A stretch of DNA of 7,379 bases from Holdemanella porci (GCF_019052655.1 NZ_JAHQVB010000083.1:1-7379); one strand, 5' to 3'; counted from the stretch's first letter, positions 1-7,301 are shown. Notes: a model not told the origin generated them from the letters alone. Numbers and translations: made by a program.

Positions 1-58
1 CATTAGAATTTAAAATTTATCTATTTTATGAGTCCTTTTTCTTGACGTAGTACCAGTC
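1..58. other. Left edge, no recognisable gene
   Basis: This AT-rich stretch precedes the reverse transcriptase fragment. In the frame of the fragment there are stops at 11-13 (TAA) and 29-31 (TGA). The codons from 32 to 55 (reading VLFLDVVP) do not look like the part of a group II reverse transcriptase that should stand before the GTPQGG block. The breakpoint of the truncation therefore probably lies between about 40 and 58. I see no gene, RNA or repeat here. Confidence 0.5.
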
Positions 59-771
59 ATGATAGAAGGAAAATATGAGGATACAAGTGTAGGAACACCA
101 CAAGGCGGACTGATTAGTCCAATCCTTGCCAATGTGTACTTACATTATGTATTGGATTTATGGTTTGAAAAGTGCATCAAGAAACAGTTATATGGAGAAG
201 CATACCTGGTACGCTTTGCCGATGATTTCTTGATTATGTTTCAATATGAAAGAGATGCACAAAGAGTATATGAAGCCGTTATTAAAGAATGGAACTTTTT
301 GGATTGGAACTGTCCAAGGAAAAGACACGAATACTTCCGTTTGGAAGATACAGTGGTTCAAGAGAAACATTTGATTTTCTAGGCTTTACACATTTCAACA
401 GTAAGACAAGAAAAGGCTACTATTCTGTAGGACATAAGATTAGTCGCAAAAAGAAGAAGCAATTTAAGTCAAACTTAAAGAAATGGGTCAAAGAAAATAG
501 AAACACTCAATTTGACGAATTCATGAAGGCGTTGAACAAGAAACTTACTGGTAGTTTTAACTACTACAGTTTAAGTGGAATGATTCGAGAGGTCAGAAAC
601 CTTTGGCAACATTCACTATATGTAACGTTCAAATGGTTAAACCGAAGGAGTCAAAGAAGAAGTTTTAAATTGGAAAGGTTCTATGAAATATGGAATGATA
701 GAATCATACACCCATATATCCATGTGGATATTTGGAGTAGTGACAAAGTCATATATAACAAGAATGTTTAA
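59..771 (+). pseudogene. Group II intron reverse transcriptase/maturase, 5'-truncated and frameshifted
   Basis: The first reading frame (59-382) carries the reverse transcriptase palm motifs GTPQGGLISP (residues 12-21), ANVYLHYVLD (24-33) and the active-site box RFADDF (52-57), with F in place of the more usual Y of YADD. The second frame (289-771) continues directly with MELFGLELSKEKTRILPFGR, FDFLGFTHF and the thumb/maturase X region, including GSFNYYSL and FKWLNRRSQRRSF. No HNH endonuclease domain is visible after it. The frames join if one base is restored in the A-run at 284-286, changing AAAGAATG to AAAAGAATG and giving a continuous ...VIKRMELFG. In frame 1 a TAA at 283-285 blocks any upstream extension. 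The N-terminal RT0-RT4 blocks are missing, so a normal product cannot be made. A sequencing error in the A-run could explain the shift but not the truncation. Confidence 0.85.
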
Positions 772-784
772 AAGTAACAGTGGG

Positions 785-817
<33 letters not shown>

Positions 818-837
818 TTGGAGGAGTTTATCTCCAA
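818..837 (+). ncRNA. Group II intron domain VI hairpin (candidate)
   Basis: Immediately after domain V, TTGGAG (818-823) pairs with CTCCAA (832-837) around an eight-base loop, GAGTTTAT. In group II introns domain VI carries the bulged branch-point adenosine a few bases from the 3' splice site. A836 or A837 is a possible branch A, but no clear bulge can be assigned. The hairpin is short for a domain VI. Confidence 0.55.
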
Positions 838-872
838 CTGTTTCTATTATTTAAGAAGGAGTAAATTTACTT

Positions 873-2216
873 ATGCGTAGTTATCAAGTGGATATGTGTA
901 ATGGTCCAATTTTTAAAAAGTTGATTATTTTTTCATTACCATTAATTTTGTCGGGCTGCCTGCAATTGTTGTTTAATGCAGCCGATATTATTGTGGTAGG
1001 TCGATTTACGGGAAATCAAGCGTTGGCAGCAGTTGGTTCAACAAGTGCATTAATCAATTTATTGGTGAATATGTTTATTGGTATTAGTGTTGGTGCAAAT
1101 GTTGTATTGGGTAAATTTATTGGGGCTCGAGATGAGGAAAATACATCTAAAGCTGTACATACAGCTATTTTTATTGCCATCTTTGGTGGATTATTAATGG
1201 TGTTTGTGGGTTTCTTTTTTGCGAAACCCTTGCTAGAGTTAATGGCTACACCAGAAGATGTAATTGATTTGTCATCTTTATATATGCGTATTTATTTTGC
1301 TGGTATGCCATTTTTTATGGTTTATAACTTCGGTGCTGCCATACTTAGATCGATTGGGGATACAAAGAGACCACTCTATTTTTTGTTGATTTCTGGAATT
1401 GTTAACGTGCTATTTAATCTTTGTTTCGTAATTGTATTCGAAATGGGTGTTGCTGGTGTTGCTTTAGCTACGATTATTTCGGAAGGAATTAGTTCTGCTT
1501 TAATTCTATTATGTTTAAAGCATATGGATGGACCTTTACATTTTGAGTTAAAGGATATGCGTTTCCATAAGGAATTAGCTTTACAAATGCTGGAAGTAGG
1601 ACTCCCAGCAGGGCTTCAAGGCATTATCTTTAGTATTTCAAACGTATTGATTCAATCAAGTATTAACTCTTTTGGCTCTTTAGTTATGGCTGGAAATACC
1701 GCCGCAAGCAATATTGAAGGCTTTGTATATACGTCTATGAATGCAGTTTATCAAACTTCTTTGTCGTTTACTTCGCAAAATTTTGGAGCAAAAAAATACA
1801 ATCGAATTGATAAGATTTTATTAGAATGTTTAGTAATTGTTAGTATCGTAGGTCTTGTACTCGGGCAAGGTGCTTATTTCTTTGGCCAACAGTTACTATC
1901 TATTTATTCTAGTGATGAGCGTGTCATCCAATTTGGAATTAATCGATTGGCTGTTATTAGTACAATGTATTGTTTATGTGGAATCATGGATACTTTAGTT
2001 GGAAGTCTTAGAGGAATCGGATATTCTATTTTACCAATGCTGGTATCTTTAACGGGTGTCTGTTTGATTCGTGTTATATGGATATTTACTGTATTTAAGG
2101 CAGTGCATACAACCTTCTCATTGTATATTTCTTATCCAATTACGTGGGTTATAACACTTGTGGCGCATGGTATTTGTTTCATGGTTGTGCGTAAGAAAAT
2201 TCGCAAAGTGGCATAA
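873..2216 (+). CDS. MATE family multidrug/cation efflux transporter
   Basis: The 447-residue polytopic membrane protein fits the multidrug and toxic compound extrusion family (usually about 450 residues, 12 helices), which exports cationic drugs or metabolites using a Na+ or H+ gradient. Family-typical stretches near the N-terminus are FSLPLILSG (20-28), LQLLFNAADIIVVGRFTG (30-47) and ALAAVGSTSALINLL (50-64). The repeat of the first half recurs in the second (VGLPAGLQGIIFSISNVLIQ). The C-terminus is basic (RKKIRK), as expected on the cytoplasmic side. Start 873 is set by AGAAGGAG at 854-861. A later ATG at 891 lacks such a site. The gene lies directly downstream of a group II intron remnant and I see no good promoter between them. 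Its last base is the first base of the next start codon, which points to an operon. The substrate cannot be told from sequence. Confidence 0.93.
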   Translation: MRSYQVDMCNGPIFKKLIIFSLPLILSGCLQLLFNAADIIVVGRFTGNQALAAVGSTSALINLLVNMFIGISVGANVVLGKFIGARDEENTSKAVHTAIFIAIFGGLLMVFVGFFFAKPLLELMATPEDVIDLSSLYMRIYFAGMPFFMVYNFGAAILRSIGDTKRPLYFLLISGIVNVLFNLCFVIVFEMGVAGVALATIISEGISSALILLCLKHMDGPLHFELKDMRFHKELALQMLEVGLPAGLQGIIFSISNVLIQSSINSFGSLVMAGNTAASNIEGFVYTSMNAVYQTSLSFTSQNFGAKKYNRIDKILLECLVIVSIVGLVLGQGAYFFGQQLLSIYSSDERVIQFGINRLAVISTMYCLCGIMDTLVGSLRGIGYSILPMLVSLTGVCLIRVIWIFTVFKAVHTTFSLYISYPITWVITLVAHGICFMVVRKKIRKVA

Positions 2217-2716
2217 TGAAAAAGGTATTGTTTTTAGGGGATTCCAATACTTGGGGCTATGATCCAAGAGGATATTTTCAAAGGTATGATTTAACATACA
2301 TTGATTATTTAAATGATCTTGTGCCTGGATGGATATTTTTTGAGGATGCGATCAATGGTCGTTTATTGCGAGATGTAAAAGAGGATACATTCAATTTAGA
2401 TTCGATTGATTTATTTTGTGTTATGTTGGGGTCTAATGATTTGATTCATTATTATGATGTTGATCAAATCCTTTCTTTTATGCATGAGTTAATTGATTCA
2501 ATGGACAAAAGAAAGCTGTTGATTCTTTGTCCGCCAATTTTACAATTTGATGAATTTAGAGATGAAAGTATGAAACTGAATGAGGCGTATAAGGTAATGG
2601 GGGTTCCTTGTTTAGATTGTAATCCTTTAGATATGAGTTTTGATGGTGTGCATTTATCTGAAAAAGGACATAAGGAATTGGGTGTAAAGATAGCTGAGTA
2701 TGTGAAAAGACTTTAG
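2216..2716 (+). CDS. SGNH/GDSL-type hydrolase, cytoplasmic
   Basis: The 166-residue protein has the SGNH hydrolase blocks in order: block I GDSN at residues 8-11 (Ser10 is the predicted nucleophile), block II around N47-G48, block III GSND at 72-75 (Asn74 for the oxyanion hole) and block V DGVHL at 143-147 (Asp143 and His146 complete the triad). Members of the family are esterases, lipases or carbohydrate deacetylases. The specificity here is unknown. There is no signal peptide, so it should act in the cytoplasm. It is shorter than many family members (about 200 residues) but all catalytic blocks are present. Its ATG overlaps the TAA of the MATE gene (TAATG) and there is only a weak Shine-Dalgarno sequence, so translation is probably coupled to the transporter. 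Confidence 0.88.
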   Translation: MKKVLFLGDSNTWGYDPRGYFQRYDLTYIDYLNDLVPGWIFFEDAINGRLLRDVKEDTFNLDSIDLFCVMLGSNDLIHYYDVDQILSFMHELIDSMDKRKLLILCPPILQFDEFRDESMKLNEAYKVMGVPCLDCNPLDMSFDGVHLSEKGHKELGVKIAEYVKRL

Positions 2717-2726
2717 CTGAAGTCTT
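2707..2726. terminator. Weak hairpin between convergent SGNH hydrolase and mntP genes
   Basis: AAGACTT (2707-2713) pairs with AAGTCTT (2720-2726) around a six-base loop that contains the stop codon of the hydrolase. On the minus strand the hairpin starts two bases after the mntP stop codon and is followed by two further U residues, giving a run of four. On the plus strand the U-tract is poor. It may act as a weak bidirectional terminator, more plausibly for mntP. Confidence 0.4.
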
Positions 2727-2727
2727 G

Positions 2728-3291
2728 TTAGAAAAATAAATGTTCAATTAAGATTTTAATTCCTAATAGAATTAAGATGATACCACCTAAGTATTCAGCA
2801 TATTTTTCAAATAAGCTACCAAGTTTTTTTCCAAATAATACACAAACAAATGAAAGAATAAATGTAGTGATGCCAATGGTAGTTATAGCTAAAAACAGAT
2901 TGACTTTTAAAAAGGCAAAACTTACACCAACGGCTAAAGCGTCAATACTTGTGGCGATAGCTAAAAGAAGAATATTTTTAAATGGGATGGAGTGAATTTT
3001 TGCTTCATCTTCTTTTTCTTCTTTACCTTCGTGAATCATGTTGATACCTATCAAGCTCAGCAAAATAAAGGCAATCCAGTGATCGATGGATTGAATGTAT
3101 TCGGCAAAATGACTTCCGGTAAAATAGCCAATAGCTGGCATAAGTGCTTGAAAAAAGCCAAACGTTAGGGCTAGGATAAAGGCATATTTTTTTACTTGAT
3201 CTTTATCCAGGCTCATACCTTTTGCCAAAGATACAGCGCTTGCATCCATAGCTAAACCAATACCAATAAATAAAATAGTAATAAAATCCAT
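2728..3291 (-). CDS. mntP: Manganese efflux pump MntP
   Basis: The 187-residue integral membrane protein matches the MntP family (formerly DUF204), which exports Mn2+ and prevents manganese toxicity. It has six predicted helices arranged as two three-helix repeats, each with an acidic signature: GLAMDASAVSLAKG with Asp16 in the first, and ATSIDALAVGVSFAF with Asp117 in the second. These aspartates are required for transport in characterised members. The loop between helices three and four is charged and acidic (EGKEEKEDE, 88-96). Length equals the usual 180-190. AGGAGGGA precedes the ATG by a few bases, which fixes the start. The 5' leader holds a candidate Mn-sensing riboswitch plus terminator, which independently supports the function. 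The gene is transcribed alone, convergent with the SGNH hydrolase. Confidence 0.93.
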   Translation of the reverse strand: MDFITILFIGIGLAMDASAVSLAKGMSLDKDQVKKYAFILALTFGFFQALMPAIGYFTGSHFAEYIQSIDHWIAFILLSLIGINMIHEGKEEKEDEAKIHSIPFKNILLLAIATSIDALAVGVSFAFLKVNLFLAITTIGITTFILSFVCVLFGKKLGSLFEKYAEYLGGIILILLGIKILIEHLFF

Positions 3292-3306
3292 ATTCCCTCC
3301 TAAAGT

Positions 3307-3353
3307 AAAAAGACTTATACGAAAAAAAAGATGTCTTTTTTCGCATAAGTCTT
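3307..3353 (-). terminator. mntP: Intrinsic terminator in the mntP leader (riboswitch expression platform)
   Basis: On the minus strand a long hairpin forms between 3353-3336 and 3327-3310: AAGACTTATGCGAAAAAA pairs with TTTTTTCGTATAAGTCTT, with one G-U pair. It is followed by further T residues at 3309-3307, about six bases upstream of the mntP ribosome binding site. The CTTATG segment at 3349-3344 forms part of this stem and is also the 3' strand of the aptamer P1 helix. The two structures are therefore mutually exclusive, which predicts that ligand-bound aptamer prevents termination. Confidence 0.8.
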
Positions 3354-3432
3354 GTTTGTAACGATAAGCCAGATCGATTGATCAGTGTGTTGACTTAAAT
3401 GCTTACATAAGTAAGATAACTACTTCCTTATG
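3344..3432 (-). ncRNA. Candidate yybP-ykoY-type manganese riboswitch
   Basis: The minus-strand leader of mntP folds like the yybP-ykoY aptamer, which senses Mn2+ and switches on exporters such as MntP. P1 is CATAAG (3432-3427) with CTTATG (3349-3344). It is followed by GGAAGTAG (3426-3419), close to the family's GGGGAGUAG. Next is a hairpin, CTTAC-TTAT-GTAAG (3415-3402). A helix TAAGTC (3397-3392) pairs with GGCTTA (3370-3365) and matches the family's AAGUC/GGCUU helix. It is capped by GATC-AATC-GATC (3383-3372). The 3' segment ACAAACAAGACTTAT resembles the conserved ...CAAGACCUUU end. The core departs from consensus at the GGGG run and lacks one peripheral hairpin. P1 competes with the downstream terminator. 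The identification rests on my recall of the consensus, not on a covariance search. Confidence 0.68.
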
Positions 3433-3438
3433 GATGTG

Positions 3439-3444
3439 ATTATA
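3439..3444 (-). promoter_or_regulatory. mntP: mntP promoter, -10 element
   Basis: A perfect TATAAT on the minus strand (3444-3439) lies about seven bases before the start of the aptamer P1 helix, so transcription would begin almost exactly at the riboswitch. No good -35 hexamer is found at 16-18 bp spacing. The corresponding positions (about 3467-3462) fall within the palindrome at 3464-3476, so an activator or repressor may act here. Confidence 0.6.
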
Positions 3445-3463
3445 TTACCAAAATCAAAATTTC

Positions 3464-3476
3464 TTTACAATGTAAA
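3464..3476. promoter_or_regulatory. Palindrome, candidate operator between divergent promoters
   Basis: TTTACAATGTAAA is a perfect 6+1+6 palindrome. It overlaps the expected -35 region of mntP and lies just upstream of the -35 of the phosphatase promoter (3484-3489). Its position suits a transcription factor acting on one or both genes. The sequence does not clearly match an operator I can name. It resembles the TACA-NN-TGTA operators of BlaI/CopY-type repressors, but with one central base instead of two. Confidence 0.35.
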
Positions 3477-3483
3477 ATAGTTA

Positions 3484-3511
3484 TTGATATCTAACTGAAA
3501 TGGATTATAAT
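3484..3511 (+). promoter_or_regulatory. Promoter of histidine phosphatase gene
   Basis: TTGATA (3484-3489) and a perfect TATAAT (3506-3511) are separated by 16 bp. The predicted transcription start near 3518 is just before GGAAGG (3521-3526), giving a very short leader. It also shows that the in-frame ATG at 3510, inside the -10 element, is not the start codon. Confidence 0.7.
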
Positions 3512-3533
3512 GAGGCAAAAGGAAGGTATATAT

Positions 3534-4133
3534 ATGACACATTTTTATATTATTAGACATGGAGAAACGGTATTTAATCGTAAAGGCCGTATTCAAGGAT
3601 GGTGTGATTCACCGTTGACGGATTTGGGTGTTTCTCAGGCAAAACAATTGGGTAAAGAATTGAAGAATGTTCCATTTAATGTATGTTTTTGTTCAACGAG
3701 TGAAAGAGCTATAGATACGGCAAACTCTATTTTAGAGGGTAGAAATGTAAAGATTATTCCTTCTAAAAGTTTAAAGGAGCAGAGTTTTGGTGATTTTGAG
3801 GCTGAAAAATCAGTGGATATATTTAAAGATGGAGTACGTTTTCCAGATGGTTATCGTTTTTGTGGTGGTGAAAATCATAGTGATGTTATAGAAAGAGTAA
3901 CGAAGGAATTAAAAAAAATCGCATCCGAATATCCGAATGCGAATGTTTTAGTAGTTTGTCATGGTTCTGCCATCAAACATATTGTGAACGTATTGTGTCC
4001 CGGTTTTGTGGATGAAAAACCGAATACAGCAGCTTTAGTGCCAAATTGTTCGGTGACGAGAATGGATTGTGATACAGAATTAAAACTTATTGAAAAGCCT
4101 CATCTTTTTCACGGTCAACAAACATTAAAATAA
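3534..4133 (+). CDS. Histidine phosphatase superfamily protein (phosphoglycerate mutase-like)
   Basis: The 199-residue protein belongs to the branch-1 histidine phosphatases. The signature IIRHGET (6-12) holds the phosphoacceptor His9 and Arg8. Further pocket residues are Arg58 in STSERAIDTA, Glu82 in LKEQSFGDFE and the second histidine, His143, in VVCHGSAIKH. Family members remove phosphate from small metabolites (phosphoglycerate, alpha-ribazole phosphate, sugar or nucleotide phosphates). The length fits a phosphatase rather than a true dPGM mutase, but the substrate cannot be assigned. It is probably cytosolic. The start at 3534 is chosen because GGAAGG (3521-3526) is seven bases upstream and an earlier in-frame ATG (3510) lies inside the promoter. 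The final 47 bases overlap the end of the convergent DUF1275 gene. Confidence 0.88.
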   Translation: MTHFYIIRHGETVFNRKGRIQGWCDSPLTDLGVSQAKQLGKELKNVPFNVCFCSTSERAIDTANSILEGRNVKIIPSKSLKEQSFGDFEAEKSVDIFKDGVRFPDGYRFCGGENHSDVIERVTKELKKIASEYPNANVLVVCHGSAIKHIVNVLCPGFVDEKPNTAALVPNCSVTRMDCDTELKLIEKPHLFHGQQTLK

Positions 4134-4758
4134 AGGCGAGTATTAATAGTGAAACGCTTATCCAGATAGCTTTTGCTGAAAAAATCCGAATACAAAAGTT
4201 TCCTAGAATAGCACCGATTATAAATGTTAAAATAATTAAGTAGTAGAGAAGTCCACTTTGTAGATGTTGGACTTTTTTTGTGCATAAATAATTACACATT
4301 TCGTGTGTCCCTGTTCTTAAATTTCCAATACACATCGTTGTTGCGTAACCTTTACCATGTATTTTACGAAAGGCTTGTACTTGTAAGCCACACGCAAAAG
4401 AAGTTAAAGAATTTGCGAGAAGGTTTTGTTCGAATGAAATATACCCAATGCCAAATAATATAATGATTTCAATCAAGAGAGTAACTTGTCGCCAGTGTAC
4501 TTTTTGAATTTTTTGAAAATGTACAAATTCCGCTAAGAAAATACCTAGACCAAAAGCAAGTACAGGACATAAATAATGTAGAGCATGCTGGAATTGTCCA
4601 CTTGCTAAATTGACACCAAAGAGGAGCATATTTCCAGTTTGGGCATTTGCGAAGACTTGTCCTCTTGCTAAATAGGAATAGGCATCCATAAATCCACCGG
4701 ATAATGCCAAAAGAATACCGAGTTCAATGGATTCAGATGTTTGTTTTGCTCGTTTCAT
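4087..4758 (-). CDS. YoaK/DUF1275 family membrane protein
   Basis: The 223-residue protein has about six hydrophobic segments and the family's conserved blocks: GGFMDAYSYL (21-30), VFANAQTGNMLL (35-46) and FACGLQVQAFRKIHG (121-135) followed by TTMCIGNLRTGTHEM (140-154). The length is typical (about 220-240). The family is widespread in bacteria and has no firmly established biochemical role, although some members are annotated as putative transporters. The ribosome binding site is weak (AAAAGGTTG, 12 or so bases from the ATG), and the promoter is not clear: TATTAT lies upstream on the minus strand near 4787-4792. The gdhA terminator separates it from gdhA, so it is likely its own unit. Its 3' end runs 47 bases into the convergent phosphatase gene and I see no terminator hairpin there. 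Confidence 0.88.
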   Translation of the reverse strand: MKRAKQTSESIELGILLALSGGFMDAYSYLARGQVFANAQTGNMLLFGVNLASGQFQHALHYLCPVLAFGLGIFLAEFVHFQKIQKVHWRQVTLLIEIIILFGIGYISFEQNLLANSLTSFACGLQVQAFRKIHGKGYATTMCIGNLRTGTHEMCNYLCTKKVQHLQSGLLYYLIILTFIIGAILGNFCIRIFSAKAIWISVSLLILAFILMFVDREKDEAFQ

Positions 4759-4805
4759 AGAATAATCACAACCTTTTTACTTTTAAGATAATAATGCAAA
4801 ATGAT

Positions 4806-4833
4806 AAAAAATAAAAGCCGAAATCGGCTTTTA
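4806..4833 (-). terminator. gdhA: gdhA intrinsic terminator
   Basis: A nine-pair stem, 4833-4825 with 4820-4812 (TAAAAGCCG/CGGCTTTTA in minus-strand sense), closes a four-base loop. Six T residues (minus strand, 4811-4806) follow. It begins five bases after the gdhA stop codon. Confidence 0.88.
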
Positions 4834-4838
4834 TGTTA

Positions 4839-6228
<1,390 letters not shown>

Positions 6229-6310
6229 TAAAAATATGAAAAAATTTGTAAACAACAAAAACAAGTATACAAATGATAGTAAAATTCACATAGCGAGATC
6301 ATATATTGTA

Positions 6311-6319
6311 TGTTATTAT
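6311..6319 (+). promoter_or_regulatory. Candidate extended -10 promoter of zinc-ribbon gene
   Basis: TGTTATTAT is an extended -10 (TGn followed by TATTAT at 6314-6319). There is no good -35 at 17 bp. TTCACA (6285-6290) is 23 bp away, too far for normal use. Transcription from here would start about 10 bases before the gene's start codon, giving a very short leader. Confidence 0.4.
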
Positions 6320-6336
6320 AGAACTCGGTGATGAGA

Positions 6337-6732
6337 ATGAGAGAAAAATTATATCGTTTTATGCAAGGTAGATATGGTACGGATAAATTAAATCAGTTCA
6401 TATTTTATGTAGAACTTATTTTATTAGTATTAAGTTTATTTTTTAGAAGAAATATTGTCATAAATATATTGTTCTATATTAGTATTATTATTTATTTAGC
6501 ACGTGCATTATCGAAAAACTATGTGGCCAGATCAATTGAAAATCAAAAGTTTATTCGGATTCAGGCCAAAATAGTTCATCGTTTTCAAGCATTTAACAAG
6601 TCTTTAAAGGATAAACAAAATAAGTATTTAGTTTGTCCTGAATGTGCGCAAATTATTCGTGTTCCTAGAAATAAGGGGAAAATTGAAGTTCGTTGTCCTT
6701 CTTGTAGAAAATCTTTTGATGCGAAAAGTTAG
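6337..6732 (+). CDS. Small membrane-anchored zinc-ribbon protein of unknown function
   Basis: The 131-residue protein starts with a basic segment ending MQGRYG, followed by two hydrophobic helices (about residues 21-36 and 39-55), a basic, probably helical linker (56-95) and a C-terminal zinc ribbon. The ribbon is CPEC (100-103) and CPSC (120-123), a four-cysteine zinc site of about 24 residues. Similar small proteins with this N-terminus and a terminal ribbon are, from memory, common in Firmicutes, but I know no function. The start is ambiguous: GTG 6328, ATG 6331 and ATG 6337 are in frame. I chose 6337 because GGTGAT (6327-6332) matches the 3' part of the Shine-Dalgarno consensus AGGAGGUGAUC at a fitting distance, while the earlier codons have no upstream site. 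It is divergent from gdhA and 62 bases from rpiB. Confidence 0.8.
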   Translation: MREKLYRFMQGRYGTDKLNQFIFYVELILLVLSLFFRRNIVINILFYISIIIYLARALSKNYVARSIENQKFIRIQAKIVHRFQAFNKSLKDKQNKYLVCPECAQIIRVPRNKGKIEVRCPSCRKSFDAKS

Positions 6733-6737
6733 TTGTA

Positions 6738-6766
6738 TTTACGCAAAGATGGAAAAGTTGTAAAAT
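6738..6766 (+). promoter_or_regulatory. rpiB: Candidate rpiB promoter
   Basis: TTTACG (6738-6743) and TAAAAT (6761-6766) are spaced 17 bp apart, in the short gap between the zinc-ribbon gene and rpiB. Both hexamers depart from consensus, so strength would be moderate. Read-through from the upstream gene is also possible because no terminator is seen between the two genes. Confidence 0.45.
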
Positions 6767-6794
6767 GTTTGTAGATGTTGAGGAGGATTAAAGA

Positions 6795-7241
6795 ATGAAA
6801 ATTGGTATGGCATGTGATCATGGAGCATACACATATAAGGAAGAAATTAAACAAATGTTGATTGATGAAGGACATGAAGTTGTGGATTGTGGTTGTCATG
6901 GTACAAACAGTGTTGATTATCCGGATATGGCAAAAGCGTGTGCGGATTTAGTTGTGAATGAAGAAGTGGACAAGGGCATTGTTATGTGTGGCACTGGAAT
7001 TGGAATTTCGATTGCTGCAAATAAAGTAAAAGGAATCCGTTGTGCATTATGTACAGATGTAACTATGGCTCGTTTGACTCGTGAACACAATGATGCGAAT
7101 ATGTTGAGTATGGGACAAAGAACGACAGGTATTGAAACTTGTAAAGATATTGTTCATACTTTCTTGAACACTCCATTTAGTGAGGGTGAAAGACATAAGG
7201 GAAGAGTTGCAAAAATCAGTGCAATTGAGGATGCTCAATAA
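6795..7241 (+). CDS. rpiB: Ribose-5-phosphate isomerase B
   Basis: The 148-residue protein is of the RpiB/LacAB family. RpiB interconverts ribose 5-phosphate and ribulose 5-phosphate in the non-oxidative pentose phosphate pathway, in the cytosol and usually as a dimer or tetramer. Visible active-site residues are Asp8-His9 in ACDHGAY, the anion-hole segment MCGTGIGISIAANK with Cys65 (general base in E. coli RpiB) and Thr67, and His98 in REHNDANML. The length is typical (about 145-150). AGGAGG (6781-6786), eight bases before the ATG, fixes the start. The galactose-6-phosphate isomerase subunits LacA and LacB are related, but they come as a pair in a lac/tagatose operon, which is absent here. 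A terminator follows at once. Confidence 0.94.
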   Translation: MKIGMACDHGAYTYKEEIKQMLIDEGHEVVDCGCHGTNSVDYPDMAKACADLVVNEEVDKGIVMCGTGIGISIAANKVKGIRCALCTDVTMARLTREHNDANMLSMGQRTTGIETCKDIVHTFLNTPFSEGERHKGRVAKISAIEDAQ

Positions 7242-7246
7242 AATTT

Positions 7247-7280
7247 AGGGATGCTTGGAAAAGTGTCCTTTTTTATTTTT
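7247..7280 (+). terminator. rpiB: rpiB intrinsic terminator
   Basis: A ten-pair stem, AGGGATGCTT (7247-7256) with AAGTGTCCTT (7261-7270), including three G-U pairs, closes the loop GGAA. T-runs follow (7269-7274 and 7276-7280). It starts five bases after the rpiB stop codon and isolates rpiB from the rRNA promoter downstream. Confidence 0.82.
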
Positions 7281-7301
7281 TAAAATTTTAAAAAAAAGGG
7301 G

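Noticed and set aside
275..300. Programmed ribosomal frameshift in the maturase
   Set aside because: There is no convincing slippery heptamer with downstream structure, and the protein is already 5'-truncated. A single lost A in a homopolymer explains the change more simply.
845..850. TATTAT as -10 element of a MATE promoter
   Set aside because: No acceptable -35 hexamer or TGn extension stands at the right distance, so I do not call it a promoter.
2556..2747. Minus-strand reading frame opposite the SGNH hydrolase
   Set aside because: It overlaps the conserved catalytic region of the hydrolase and the end of mntP, and has no ribosome binding site or family match.
3510..3533. Longer N-terminus for the histidine phosphatase starting at ATG 3510
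   Set aside because: This ATG overlaps the TATAAT of the gene's own promoter and lies upstream of the expected transcript start. ATG 3534 has a well-placed GGAAGG and begins a family-typical N-terminus.
6795..7241. Galactose-6-phosphate isomerase subunit LacA or LacB
   Set aside because: LacA and LacB occur as an adjacent pair with tagatose pathway genes. Here there is a single gene with Cys65, Thr67 and His98 as in RpiB.
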